Notes under the pieces: model-generated
What the model saw: only the letters and a program-made list of their open reading frames with translations
Database searches by the model: none
Told to the model about the DNA's origin: nothing
Translations under genes and position numbers: made by a program
From: Microvirga sp. BSC39
GTDB lineage: Bacteria; Pseudomonadota; Alphaproteobacteria; Rhizobiales; Beijerinckiaceae
Direction: 5' to 3'
Assembly (NCBI RefSeq): GCF_000739015.1
Contig: NZ_JPUG01000065.1
Coordinates: forward strand, 1 to 64,000
Length of the DNA: 64,000 nucleotides
Shown: one piece after another, positions 1-8,438 of the stretch
Layout of the letters: each line of letters begins with the position of its first letter
Numbering within the stretch: position 1 is the first letter of the stretch

Positions 1-138
1 CGGGCATGGGCGGCCGGTCGGCCTTGCGGACCCTGACGGGTCCGGGGCGCCAACTTTGACGAGAAAGACTTTGACCTTGGAGCTGCGAAGTTCGAAGGTG
101 GAGCCCTGAGGCTCCCTTGCCTGCTGTTTGTCCTTCGC
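1..138 (+). other. rRNA operon spacer upstream of 5S
   Basis: This stretch precedes the 5S rRNA and holds no coding signal that I can support. I do not see a recognisable 23S rRNA 3' end, so the window probably opens inside the 23S-5S spacer. It contains a short GC-rich inverted repeat (gagccctgaggctc) near positions 100-116, which could be part of the precursor rRNA processing stem. The assignment rests only on its position next to the 5S gene. Confidence 0.5.
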
Positions 139-260
139 CGGTCCGGTGATTTGAGCGAGGAGCTAAAGAACCCGATCCCATCTCGAACTCGGCCGTTAAA
201 CTCCTCAGCGCCGATGGTACTGTGTCTCAAGACCCGGGAGAGTAGGTCATTGCCGGGCCT
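139..260 (+). rRNA. 5S ribosomal RNA
   Basis: The sequence carries the conserved alphaproteobacterial 5S core: gaacccgatcccatctcgaa near 168-187, ctcggccgttaaac after it, then gatggtactgtgtctcaaga and gggagagtaggtca. The ends pair to form helix I (ggtccggtga near 140-149 with ttgccgggcc near 250-259), which sets the boundaries to within a few bases. The length of about 120 nt is normal. It lies 126 bp before an initiator tRNA, the usual end of an alphaproteobacterial rRNA operon. Confidence 0.95.
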
Positions 261-386
261 GCCAAGGACAAACACAACGCCTCTTTACAGTCTCTGACAA
301 CACAAGCGCGGTCGTTCCAGCAGAACGCCGCGCTTTTGCGTATCTCCCCTTCGCCTTCAAAGCCCTGCTTTGAAGGCCATGAGTGG

Positions 387-463
<77 letters not shown>

Positions 464-483
464 ACTCTCAGACGTTACACGTG

Positions 484-509
484 AGCCCCCACGGGAAACC
501 ATGGGGGCT
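484..509 (+). terminator. Hairpin after the rRNA operon
   Basis: An 8-bp perfect stem (agccccca / tgggggct) with a 10-nt loop starts 20 bp after tRNA-fMet. There is no clear T-run after it, so it is either a weak intrinsic terminator or an RNA processing or stability element for the rRNA transcript. Confidence 0.4.
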
Positions 510-659
510 TCGCCACGTCCGGACACAGAGCAAGGTATACAGACGGTAAACCGAGCCCTCGTGTATGTCTCACACGTCTGGAAGCCGTGGGTGTGTCTAA
601 AGCTGCATACGTGAAAACACACTCGCGACATTCGAAAGCGGACGAACCGAACAACAGAA

Positions 660-686
660 AAGCCTTCCCTGCAGCAGGGAAGGCTT
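660..686 (-). terminator. Intrinsic terminator of the 139-aa gene
   Basis: A near-perfect inverted repeat (aagccttccctgc / gcagggaaggctt) lies 36 bp past the stop codon of the leftward gene at 722-1141. Read on the minus strand it is followed by ttttctgtt, the expected U-rich tail. Confidence 0.75.
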
Positions 687-721
687 CATCGACTTTCAAT
701 TCTTGAATGCGGTTATGGCGT

Positions 722-1141
722 TCAGGCCACCTGCCCAACCGGATCGAGATCGGCGTTGAGCGAGAACCGTTCCAACTGAACCGCGTAGGCGGCCTCCAAT
801 CCCTTGAAGCGCGGCTCCGGTTCCGCCGGCTCGATCCGTTCTACCGCCGCCACAAGACGCGAGCAGAAACGATCGGACGCCGACAGAAGGATGCGGAGTG
901 ATCGCGCCGATGGCGAAATGCCGGACGATGCATCCTTCACGAGCACGGCAGCCGCCGCATAAAGATCGTCGACGGCAGCTTCCGTGCCGGGGTCGCGCTT
1001 GAGCAGACCCATCGTATTGATGAGGAGCACGCGCAGGTCGTGCAGGTCATCCCCCCTGCCCGCCTGTGCAAGCAGATTAACAACCTTTTTGACCGCTTCG
1101 ATTCTTTCTTTGATTGTTTGTGCTAGAGCGCTGTCGGTCAT
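722..1141 (-). CDS. Hypothetical protein, helical, 139 aa
   Basis: I do not recognise this protein. It starts with MTDSALAQTIKERIEA and is predicted by eye to be almost entirely alpha-helical, with amphipathic stretches near residues 8-30, 35-50, 57-72 and 80-105. It has no signal peptide, membrane segment, cysteine cluster or catalytic motif. It is monocistronic: a good terminator follows it and an AT-richer 530-bp non-coding region lies upstream. Codon use and third-position GC match the neighbouring genes, which supports real coding. A small cytoplasmic helical-bundle protein is the most that can be said. Confidence 0.7.
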   Translation of the reverse strand: MTDSALAQTIKERIEAVKKVVNLLAQAGRGDDLHDLRVLLINTMGLLKRDPGTEAAVDDLYAAAAVLVKDASSGISPSARSLRILLSASDRFCSRLVAAVERIEPAEPEPRFKGLEAAYAVQLERFSLNADLDPVGQVA

Positions 1142-1675
1142 GAGCCTTCCCCTGTAGGCCTTATGTGGAATCCCCAGAAATCCACGAAATTCAGAATGTC
1201 CATTTATGGTTAAGCAATTCTTACGAGACCGTCAGGATCCAAGTTTTTGCGGGCTTTTTCGAACCTCATAGCGATGGATGTGAAGTGTTTCCCGTGCGGC
1301 ACTATTCGTGCATTGAGATTTCCCGGAAAGCCGACTACATCAGCACATCATTCGTGATTTGAACGTCAATCATGTCGAAGCAGAACAACCTCGAGCGACC
1401 GCAAAGGCGTGTCCTGCGAAGCCAGTGCTTCGCTGGGAGGTCCTGCTTCATACATGAACATGAACTGCGACCTGAACCCAGTCCCGTGTGGGGCGTTCAG
1501 GCGGGCAGCCCGTCAGAACCGACGCCCGACAGGGCGCACTTCCCACATTGATGCCGGTCTGACGTAACCCGTCGCCGGCCTGATCCGGCGATCTTTCTTT
1601 CCTCCCGCATTCGCACTTCGTCCGCAATGCAGGCTCGCCGGATCCCAGCTTGCTGAGAAAAGGAGAAGCCCTGCA
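1142..1675. other. 534-bp intergenic region
   Basis: This region separates the leftward 139-aa gene from the rightward 460-aa gene and presumably holds both promoters. The left third (about 1160-1360) is clearly lower in GC than the surroundings. Short open frames exist, including a 65-codon one at 1165-1362, but none has a ribosome binding site or protein-like composition that I trust. I see no tRNA, riboswitch or clear repeat. Confidence 0.5.
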
Positions 1676-3058
1676 ATGAACAGGGTCTGGACTGAAGAAG
1701 AACTCGACATCCTGCGTCGTGATCGGGAAGCCAAGGTGCCGGTGCCCGTCACCGCGGCGAAACTGGGAAGGCCTGTCCCGGCGACCTATGCCAGAGCCAG
1801 GCTGATCGGCACTCTTGTCCAGCCTCACCAGTCCTGGGATGAAGCCAGCGTCGCGCGCCTGCGCGAGCTCGTCTGCGCCGACCCGCCGATGACGGACAAG
1901 CGGATTGCCGCTGATCTCGGAAGAAGCGTGACCCAGATCCGCTGGAAGATGCAGGATCTCGGCCTGATCGGCGTGCGGGATCTCTCCAAGCTGGCGAAGA
2001 TCACGGCTGCCGAGTCGGCTCGCCCAAAGGTCATCAAGGCTTCATCGACAGAACCTGCGTTAAAAAAATCTACCGCCTCCAAGCCGGTGCGTCAGCCTGC
2101 TCTTCCAGCTGCAACCATCGCGGTGGCTGCCGTAACACCTCAGACGACCGATCCTCGAGCAGAACTCGAGTGCGCGATCAAAGCTCTCGAGGATCTCATG
2201 GCTAGCCGCCTGAGGAGTTTGGTTGCGGAAGCCGAGGCCGGCATGATTAAGGCGGCTCGCGCCGCCATCGCCGAGAAGGCGCGCATCGACCAGCGGCTCA
2301 CTATCCGGGTCAAGCGCGTGGCAGAGGCGGAAGCTCGCCGGTTGGTGGCTGCGCAGCAGGCCGAAGCCGAAGCGAAGAAAACTGCCGCCGACACCAGACG
2401 CCAGGAAGCTGAAACCAGGAAGAGCGAGACTGAGGCCAAACGGCAAACCGAAGAGGCTGCCCGCTTGATCCTTGAGCGGAAGGCCCGCGAGGAGAAACTG
2501 CGCAAGGAGGCACAGGTGGAGGCACAGGTCGCGGCCTCCGCATCTGCCGACGTGTCGAAGCCTGCCAGAAAGAAGGCAGTTCTGCCGGCCGTGCAGGGGA
2601 TGTCACGAGAAGCCGCCCCGCGCCTGCCCCAAGCACCTGCGGCACCCACGGCTCCGAAGATCGTCGTCATGGAAGCCCCTGCAGCGGCTCGTCAGGTTGA
2701 GATCGATCAAGCCGATACCCAAACGTCAGGCCGTGGCGGCTGGAAATCCGTTCGCCGCGATCCCGCGCGCATCATGGCGCAGGCGAAGGCCAAGGCCAAA
2801 CCGGCCAATCGGGCCGATGCCGTCGATCTTGCCCAAGCCGCCCAGGCCGCCATCGAGCGCTTTATCGCAGAGCGCGGCGTGACGCGCACCGAGTCGGGCG
2901 GCATCCAGTCAGTCGTCTCGCGTCTCCAGGCACGCGGCTACATCGTCGTGCGTGATGAGACGGGTTGGACGATCGACCAGCGCCACCGCATCGGCAGCGA
3001 ATCCGATCTGATGGCTTTTGCAGAAGCCCGCGGCATTACATGGAGCGCCGCAGCCTAA
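1676..3058 (+). CDS. Putative DNA-binding protein, two HTH-like modules plus coiled coil, 460 aa
   Basis: I do not recognise a named family. Residues 4-45 (WTEEELDILRRDREAKVPVP...) resemble a SANT/GcrA-like helix-turn-helix, and a second similar module follows at about 52-97 (SWDEASVARLRELV... then IAADLGRSVTQIRWKMQDLG). A linker leads to a long Ala/Glu/Arg/Lys-rich coiled coil near residues 200-275. After a Pro/Ala-rich hinge there is a compact C-terminal domain (about 375-460) ending AEARGITWSAAA. The ATG lies about 11 nt after AAAGGAG. An architecture of paired N-terminal HTH units plus coiled coil suggests a nucleoid-associated or transcription regulatory role, but this is inference. The gene stands alone, in the region after an rRNA operon. 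Confidence 0.75.
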   Translation: MNRVWTEEELDILRRDREAKVPVPVTAAKLGRPVPATYARARLIGTLVQPHQSWDEASVARLRELVCADPPMTDKRIAADLGRSVTQIRWKMQDLGLIGVRDLSKLAKITAAESARPKVIKASSTEPALKKSTASKPVRQPALPAATIAVAAVTPQTTDPRAELECAIKALEDLMASRLRSLVAEAEAGMIKAARAAIAEKARIDQRLTIRVKRVAEAEARRLVAAQQAEAEAKKTAADTRRQEAETRKSETEAKRQTEEAARLILERKAREEKLRKEAQVEAQVAASASADVSKPARKKAVLPAVQGMSREAAPRLPQAPAAPTAPKIVVMEAPAAARQVEIDQADTQTSGRGGWKSVRRDPARIMAQAKAKAKPANRADAVDLAQAAQAAIERFIAERGVTRTESGGIQSVVSRLQARGYIVVRDETGWTIDQRHRIGSESDLMAFAEARGITWSAAA

Positions 3059-3071
3059 TTCCGCATCGTAG

Positions 3072-3106
3072 CAGCGTCCGGCCCATGAGCATCGTGTCGG
3101 ACGCTG
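3072..3106 (+). terminator. Possible terminator hairpin
   Basis: A 9-bp inverted repeat (cagcgtccg / cggacgctg) with a 17-nt loop lies 14 bp after the stop of the 460-aa gene. The tail (ttcctg) is only weakly T-rich, so termination is uncertain. Confidence 0.35.
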
Positions 3107-3172
3107 TTCCTGATCTATCGTCTTGCCGTTGCTGTTGTCCGCCCCACATCGGCTACGCGTAGGGAGATGATG

Positions 3173-4126
3173 ATGGATAAACGCAGACTCGGCCGCTCGG
3201 ACCTGATGGTTTCGCCCCTTTGCCTCGGCGGCAACGTTTTCGGATGGACGGCCGACGAGGCAACGTCCTTCAGGCTTCTCGACGCTTACGTGGATGCGGG
3301 CCTCAACTTCATCGACACGGCGGATGTCTACTCCACATGGGCACCCGGTAATGCCGGGGGCGAGTCGGAGGCCATCATCGGCAAGTGGCTGAAGGCGCGT
3401 GGCAACCGCGACCGGATCGTCATTGCCACCAAGGTCGGTTCCGAGATGGCACCAGACCGGAAGGGATTGTCGAAGAGCTATATCCGCTCCGCAGTCGAGG
3501 ATTCTCTCCGCCGGCTTCAGACTGACTTCATCGATCTCTATCAATCCCATCGCGACGATTCCGATACGCCGCAGCAGGAGACGCTCGAGGCTTATGCCGA
3601 ACTGATCCGCGAGGGAAAAGTGCGAGCCATCGGTGCCTCCAACTTCACCGCAGCCCGGATGACAGAGGCGCTGGCGATCAGCGCCGAGCGGGGCCTTCCG
3701 CGTTACGAGAGCCTGCAGCCGAAATACAACCTTTATGACCGCTCCGAATACGAGGCGGAACTGGAGCCGCTCTGCCGGAAGGAGGAGATCGGCGTCATTC
3801 CCTATTATGGCCTCGCCAGCGGGTTCCTCACGGGCAAGTACCGGTCTGAGGCGGACTTCGGAAAGAGCGTGCGTGGCGGACGCATGGCGGCGTATCTCAA
3901 CGAGAGAGGCAAGCGCATCCTCTCGGCCCTGGACGATGTGGCCGCACGCAAGGACGCGACACCGGCCCAGGTCGCTCTTGCGTGGCTGATGGCGCGCCCC
4001 GGCCTTACGGCGCCCATCGCCAGCGCCACGAGCGTGCAGCAATTGCAGGACATCGCAAAAGCAACCAAGTTGCGCCTCGATGAGGCCGAGATCACAGAGC
4101 TCGATAAAGCCAGTACGTCAGGCTGA
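3173..4126 (+). CDS. Aldo/keto reductase
   Basis: NAD(P)H-dependent oxidoreductase of the aldo/keto reductase superfamily, TIM-barrel fold, cytoplasmic. Visible family marks are the N-terminal RRLGRSDLMVSPLCLGG, the catalytic region FIDTADVYS (Asp and Tyr of the tetrad), the Lys in IVIATKVG, the His in LYQSHRDD, the GASNF loop, and the C-terminal cofactor-binding region GLTAPIASATSVQQL. Three in-frame ATGs occur at 3167, 3170 and 3173. The Shine-Dalgarno AGGGAG at 3161-3166 is best spaced for the third, so I start there, giving 317 aa. The closest type is the general-stress or xenobiotic AKR group that accepts aldehydes. The substrate cannot be told. It may share a transcript with the ene-reductase 107 bp downstream. 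Confidence 0.92.
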   Translation: MDKRRLGRSDLMVSPLCLGGNVFGWTADEATSFRLLDAYVDAGLNFIDTADVYSTWAPGNAGGESEAIIGKWLKARGNRDRIVIATKVGSEMAPDRKGLSKSYIRSAVEDSLRRLQTDFIDLYQSHRDDSDTPQQETLEAYAELIREGKVRAIGASNFTAARMTEALAISAERGLPRYESLQPKYNLYDRSEYEAELEPLCRKEEIGVIPYYGLASGFLTGKYRSEADFGKSVRGGRMAAYLNERGKRILSALDDVAARKDATPAQVALAWLMARPGLTAPIASATSVQQLQDIAKATKLRLDEAEITELDKASTSG

Positions 4127-4233
4127 GACATCCGTTTTTTGCATGGCAGCTTTCCGTTGTCTGAGGCGGAAGGCTTATTATCTCGTGTCGACCTGTGCTT
4201 CAGTTAATTCCACAGGATGAAACGAGGTTTTCA

Positions 4234-5325
4234 ATGAGTGCCCATGCCAACGCATTGTTCCAGCCCTTCACACTGGGCAGCCTGACCCTGCCGAACCGCT
4301 TGGTCATGGCTCCCCTCACCCGCAATCGGGCCGCGGAGGGTGACGTTGCGCGTGACATCACCGCCACCTACTACACCCAGCGGGCCAGCGCGGGTCTCCT
4401 GATCTCGGAAGGATCGCAGATTTCCCATCAGGGACAGGGCTACCTGCGCACGCCCGGGATCTACACCTCGGAGCAGGTTGCACACTGGCGCAAGGTGACG
4501 GACGCCGTTCACAAGGCCGGCGGCCGGATCTTCATTCAGCTCTGGCATGTGGGTCGCGTGTCCCACACCTCGCTCCTGCCGGGCGGTGCAGCACCGGTGG
4601 CGCCCTCGGCACTCCGGGCTCAGACAAAGACGTTTATTACAGACGGTTTCGTGGACGTGTCCGAGCCCCGTGCGCTCGAACTCTCAGAGATCCCGGGCAT
4701 CCTGCGCGACTATGAGAATGCCGCCCGCAATGCCAAGGAGGCCGGCTTCGATGGGGTCGAGATCCATGCGGCCAATGGCTACCTGCTCGACCAGTTCATG
4801 AAGGACGGCTCGAACCACCGCACGGACGCCTATGGCGGCTCCATCGAGAACCGCGCTCGCCTCACGATCGAAGCGGCCGAAGCCGTGCTGAAGGTCTGGA
4901 ACAAGGGGCGGGTCGGCATCCGCCTCTCGCCGGCGAAGGTCAACGACGCGGCGGATTCAAACCCGCAGGCCCTGTTCGGCCATGTGGTCGAGCGGCTCGA
5001 CAAGCTCGGGCTCGCATACATCCACATGATCGAGGGCGCCACACAGGGTGACCGGAACGCTGTCGACATGGACTACACAGATCTACGCCGCTCCTTCCGC
5101 GGCGCCTACATTGCCAATAACGGCTACGACCGCGACATGGCGGCCGAGGCGATCACGAGTGGACGGGCCGACCTCGTGGCCTTTGGGCGGCTCTTCATTG
5201 CGAACCCGGATCTTGTCGAGCGTTTCCGCCTCGATGCACCGCTCAACCAGCCGGATCGCGCCACCTTCTATGGCGGCGGCACGGAAGGCTACACGGATTA
5301 TCCGGCTCTCAACGAGGCGGCCTGA
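4234..5325 (+). CDS. nemA: Alkene reductase, old yellow enzyme family (NemA-like)
   Basis: FMN-dependent ene-reductase that uses NADPH to reduce activated C=C bonds (enones, N-ethylmaleimide, nitrate esters). Residues near the start (LFQPFTLGSLTLPNRLVMAP) bind FMN. The substrate-binding His pair region is conserved at GVEIHAANGYLLDQFM, followed by DGSNHRTDAYGGSIENRAR, a strong OYE signature. The C-terminal FMN phosphate site reads ADLVAFGRLFIANPDL. An upstream in-frame ATG exists at 4195, but ACGAGG at 4222-4227 is correctly spaced for 4234, giving 363 aa, a normal length. Pairing with the aldo/keto reductase just upstream suggests a small electrophile-detoxification unit, which is inference. 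Confidence 0.93.
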   Translation: MSAHANALFQPFTLGSLTLPNRLVMAPLTRNRAAEGDVARDITATYYTQRASAGLLISEGSQISHQGQGYLRTPGIYTSEQVAHWRKVTDAVHKAGGRIFIQLWHVGRVSHTSLLPGGAAPVAPSALRAQTKTFITDGFVDVSEPRALELSEIPGILRDYENAARNAKEAGFDGVEIHAANGYLLDQFMKDGSNHRTDAYGGSIENRARLTIEAAEAVLKVWNKGRVGIRLSPAKVNDAADSNPQALFGHVVERLDKLGLAYIHMIEGATQGDRNAVDMDYTDLRRSFRGAYIANNGYDRDMAAEAITSGRADLVAFGRLFIANPDLVERFRLDAPLNQPDRATFYGGGTEGYTDYPALNEAA

Positions 5326-5328
5326 GCA

Positions 5329-5850
5329 TCAGCAGGTGGAGCAGACGCCCTCGCGGGCTTTCTGCTCCAACTCCTCACCTTTGCGAAACAACTCCTCTTC
5401 CCGAGCTGTCGGAGCGACCGCAGAGCGCTCACCCGGCTCAAGCCGGTTGACGCCCCCAACGCCGCCAGTGGTGTTGGGATCGGTTGAGGAACGGTTTGCG
5501 CTGGTGGCTGCTCCACCCGTGCTGCCTTCGCTGCCGGGGGGCGATCCGGCACGGCCTGTGGTCGCGTTCCCGGTCGCGCTGGTGCCCTGGTTCGCGCCGT
5601 TTCCGGTCAGGGTGTCAGGCGCGCCCCTGACACCCGTGTTTCCGGCAGCACCCTGCCCAGGAGGGCGGAGGGCCGGGTTGCCCGGCTGTGCGGCAGTCCC
5701 CGAGGAAGATGAACCGGTCGACGGCGCTGCACTGGAGGAGGAACCGCCAGCGCTGCCGCTGCTGGAGCTTCCGGAGGATCCTTGCGCCCATGCGGCTCCT
5801 GCGATCAGGCAGCTTGCGACCAGGGCGGTCGAAATGGTGAGATGACGCAT
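5329..5850 (-). CDS. Secreted Ser/Gly-rich low-complexity protein, 173 aa
   Basis: A clear signal peptide (MRHLTISTALVASCLIAGAA, cleavage likely after AWA) is followed by about 120 residues dominated by Ser, Gly, Ala, Pro and Thr. The last 30 residues are different: a charged helix (REEELFRKGEELEQKAREG) ending in VCSTC. A perfect AAAGGAGG site lies 7 nt before the ATG. I recognise no family. The terminal cysteine pair could form a disulfide or bind metal. It is convergent with nemA, the two stop codons being 3 bp apart. A periplasmic or surface location is likely; function is unknown. Confidence 0.75.
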   Translation of the reverse strand: MRHLTISTALVASCLIAGAAWAQGSSGSSSSGSAGGSSSSAAPSTGSSSSGTAAQPGNPALRPPGQGAAGNTGVRGAPDTLTGNGANQGTSATGNATTGRAGSPPGSEGSTGGAATSANRSSTDPNTTGGVGGVNRLEPGERSAVAPTAREEELFRKGEELEQKAREGVCSTC

Positions 5851-5896
5851 CGGCGCCTCCTTTCGAGGTGCTGTCGAACGTCAACTCCAGCCAGAG

Positions 5897-6460
5897 TCAT
5901 GAGTTTCCGTCAGATGGCCGCCAAATCGCCAGGGTGACCCTGCTCGCCGGGTCGAGGACCCGGCGCTCTCCCGGAACGAGGCCCCGCTCCGACAGAATTG
6001 TCTCAGCGTTCCTGCTGGCTCGGCATTCCGAAAAGACGGGAACACCATCAGGCACATGTGTGCCTTCCGCGCGGGTCAGGTGGAACGCATCGTATCCGAT
6101 ATCGAGAAAGAGATCGAAGACCTGGCGCCCGCCGGGTACGGCGACCCGGCCGCCTGCCGGCAGAACAGTGCTGATCGCCTCGGCCCACGACAGCTTCCCG
6201 GGGTGCCACCACCATCCGTCGGCACGCCGCTCGAGGCCGGGGGATGACGAGGACAGGATCATCCGCAGGCGGCCCTTGGGGTTCGCGTTGGCCTCGTGTC
6301 CGAGACGACCGAGCACGATGACGGCGGACTTGTTGAGTTCGGCCTGGAAATAAGCCCAATCCGCCTCGTTGCGCAGCACCTCGGGCGTATGGCCCGACGC
6401 GTCGGCGATGCACTCGTTGTCCGACACGATGGCATAGCCGTGGATCTCAACCTGGGACAT
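5897..6460 (-). CDS. Dihydrofolate-reductase-like domain protein, 187 aa
   Basis: The order of elements suggests the RibD/DHFR-like fold: an opening strand (VEIHGYAIVSDNECIADASG), then ALIVLGRLGHEAN-type text (here SAVIVLGRLGHEANANPKG) as the cofactor-binding strand-loop, a central region with PGKLSWAEAISTVLPAGGR, and VPGGRQVFDLFLDIGYDAFHL as the second nucleotide-binding element. The usual enzyme motifs are not strict, so activity is uncertain. The frame opens at 6487, but the ATG at 6460 has AAAGG at good spacing and begins the conserved part. The gene lies 46 bp upstream of the Ser/Gly-rich gene on the same strand. Confidence 0.65.
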   Translation of the reverse strand: MSQVEIHGYAIVSDNECIADASGHTPEVLRNEADWAYFQAELNKSAVIVLGRLGHEANANPKGRLRMILSSSSPGLERRADGWWWHPGKLSWAEAISTVLPAGGRVAVPGGRQVFDLFLDIGYDAFHLTRAEGTHVPDGVPVFSECRASRNAETILSERGLVPGERRVLDPASRVTLAIWRPSDGNS

Positions 6461-6682
6461 GGATGGACCTTTTATGGGACGCATCAACGATGGCAGCCCT
6501 CATGAGGAGCCCCCTTCCGATCGGCCGGAGCCGAGCACGAAGAATTTGCAGGAACTTTCGGTGGGCATAAGCCAGGATTCGGGCATGGGGCGCAACCATG
6601 GGGACGATGGCGAAGTTCCGGCTTGCCAGCCAAGGACGAAAATCCGATGAAGCACAGGCGACAGGACAACGGGAGTGCCGGG

Positions 6683-7468
6683 ATGCGGATTGCCACGTGG
6701 AATGTGAACTCCATCAAGCAGCGGCTGGACCACCTCGGCACCTTCGTGAAGAGCGCCGACCCGGATGTCGTCTGCCTGCAGGAACTGAAATGCGTAGACG
6801 AGGCCTTCCCGCGAGCCGAGGTCGAGGCCATGGGCTACAACGTGGTGACCCATGGGCAGAAGGCCTATAACGGCGTCGCGATCCTGTCCAAGCGGCCGCT
6901 CGAAGACGTGCGCCGTGGCCTGCCGGGAGACGAGAGCGACGAGCAGGCCCGTTACCTGGAAGGCGTGATCTCGACCTCCACGGGCGCCGTGCGGGTCGCC
7001 TCCATCTATCTGCCGAACGGAAACCCCATCGGCACGCCGAAATTCGACTACAAGCTCGCCTGGATGGACCGCCTGCGCGCCCATGCCCGCAGCCTGCTGG
7101 CGCTGGAGGAGCCCCTGGTCCTGTGCGGCGATTACAACGTGATCCCTGAGCCCGAGGATGCCTACGATCCGGCAGCCTGGACGAGGGACGCCCTGTTCCA
7201 GCCGGAGAGCCGGGCGAAGTTCCGCGAACTTCTCAACCTGGGCCTATCGGATGCTGTGCGCGCCTGCAGCGACCAGCCGGGGCTCTACTCGTTCTGGGAT
7301 TATCAGGCCGGCGCGTTCCAGCGGAACAACGGCATTCGCATCGACCACCTGCTGCTCTCGGCCCAGGCGCAGGATAAGCTGAAGACAACCTCGATCCGCA
7401 AGGAAGTGCGCGGCTGGGACAAGCCTTCCGACCACGTGCCGGTGATCGTCGATCTCGATATCGAGTGA
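6683..7468 (+). CDS. xth: Exodeoxyribonuclease III
   Basis: DNA repair enzyme of the exonuclease III/AP endonuclease family, which cleaves 5' to abasic sites and removes 3' blocking groups. It begins with the family's MRIATWNVNSIKQRL (Asn7). The metal-binding Glu is in CLQELKC (Glu34), followed by GYNVVTHGQKAYNGVAIL, the catalytic CGDYNVIP and AWTRDALF, the GLYSFWDYQ motif, and the C-terminal RIDHLLLS and SDHVPVI with its catalytic His. The 261-aa length is normal. The frame is open further upstream, but GGGAG lies 7 nt before the ATG at 6683, exactly where homologues start. Confidence 0.96.
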   Translation: MRIATWNVNSIKQRLDHLGTFVKSADPDVVCLQELKCVDEAFPRAEVEAMGYNVVTHGQKAYNGVAILSKRPLEDVRRGLPGDESDEQARYLEGVISTSTGAVRVASIYLPNGNPIGTPKFDYKLAWMDRLRAHARSLLALEEPLVLCGDYNVIPEPEDAYDPAAWTRDALFQPESRAKFRELLNLGLSDAVRACSDQPGLYSFWDYQAGAFQRNNGIRIDHLLLSAQAQDKLKTTSIRKEVRGWDKPSDHVPVIVDLDIE

Positions 7469-7486
7469 TCGTCAGGAAGCTCTTAC

Positions 7487-7573
7487 GTCATGGCCGGCCT
7501 TGTGCCGGTGATCTCGATTCCAAGGTGCAGAGCCTCACAGAATTGAGATGGCCGGGACAAGCCCGGCCATGAC
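7487..7573. repeat. Extragenic palindromic repeat, copy A
   Basis: An 87-bp element between xth and the Sel1 gene. It opens with gtcatggccggccttgtgcc and closes with ggccgggacaagcccggcca followed by tgac, with inner arms ggtgatctcga and tgagat. A second copy in opposite orientation lies at 20818-20906 and matches along its length. The two ends pair to a long hairpin, typical of REP/BIME-like elements of Rhizobiales intergenic DNA. Confidence 0.75.
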
Positions 7574-7595
7574 ATGAGGTGTTCAGTAGCCCGTC

Positions 7596-8438
7596 TTAGC
7601 GGCGCGCCTGGATGTACTGCTCCAGAAGAGCGAGCGCGAGTTTGCGGTCGCTGTCGTCCGCTGCCGTGAAAGCATCCTGGTACAGATCCACGATCCACTG
7701 ATCCTTGGCGGCATCCGTCGAGGCTTCGCGGGCCAGCGTCAGCCACATCAGCCCCTTGGCGCGCTGGCGCGGAACGCCCTGCCCTGTCATCAGGAGATGG
7801 CCCAGGAGCGCCTGGGAGGCCGTATGGCCCTTCTCGGCAGCCAGGTTGAACCAGCGGGCCGCATGGCGGGCATCCTTGCGGACCCCGGTGCCTTCCAGGT
7901 AGAGACGCGCGAGGTTGTACTGCGCGTTGGAGTCGCTGAAATACGACGCCGCGTAGCTGAACATCTCGACGGCGCGCGCCGGATTGGCCGCGACATAGGT
8001 TCCCTGAATGCCGTCCAGGAAATAGCCGCCGAGCGCCACGAAGGCGCTGGAGACGGCGCCGGCATTCGGCGAATCCGGGCTCTCGTCCGCATGCTGGTCG
8101 GCGAGCTTCGAGAAATACTCGAACGCCTTCAGGTCGTCGTGCTCCACGCCGTCACCGTCGGCATACATGCGCCCGAGCTTCCAGAGCGCAAGCGAGTGGC
8201 CCTGGCCGGCCGCATATTCGAGCGCGTGGACGGCCCCGATCTTGTCGCCGGCATTGTAGGTGCGCATGCCGCTGCGCAGGGCATCGCGCGCCGAGCCGTA
8301 CTTGGTGGCAGGCGCCAGCGCCGGCGCGAGAGCAGGCGTCAGCGGCTGCGGACGCGGCGCGGCATCGAGCGCGTGAGCGGCGCCCGCCCCGAGGAAACCC
8401 ACCCCCAATGTGACCAGGATGAAGTTAGACGTCCGCAT
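7596..8438 (-). CDS. Secreted Sel1-repeat protein, 280 aa
   Basis: A signal peptide ([20 protein letters not shown], cleavage near AHA) leads into a Pro-rich stretch and then Sel1-like/TPR-related repeats of about 36 residues: [40 protein letters not shown], and [20 protein letters not shown] each show the A..W(F)..A...G...A pattern. Such proteins usually act as periplasmic scaffolds, but no partner is visible. The frame stays open to 8690. The ATG at 8438 is chosen because it begins the signal peptide. The gene overlaps the 3' end of ilvD by 14 bp on the same strand, so it is probably translated from the ilvD transcript. Confidence 0.85.
   Translation of the reverse strand: MRTSNFILVTLGVGFLGAGAAHALDAAPRPQPLTPALAPALAPATKYGSARDALRSGMRTYNAGDKIGAVHALEYAAGQGHSLALWKLGRMYADGDGVEHDDLKAFEYFSKLADQHADESPDSPNAGAVSSAFVALGGYFLDGIQGTYVAANPARAVEMFSYAASYFSDSNAQYNLARLYLEGTGVRKDARHAARWFNLAAEKGHTASQALLGHLLMTGQGVPRQRAKGLMWLTLAREASTDAAKDQWIVDLYQDAFTAADDSDRKLALALLEQYIQARR

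Noticed and set aside
1165-1362. 65-codon frame in the intergenic region
   Set aside because: Composition is unlike neighbouring genes and there is no ribosome binding site.
5868-6353. Long open frame on the plus strand opposite the DHFR-like gene
   Set aside because: Its translation is Arg/Ser/Pro-rich with no domain pattern; it mirrors the minus-strand gene, which has signatures and a ribosome binding site.
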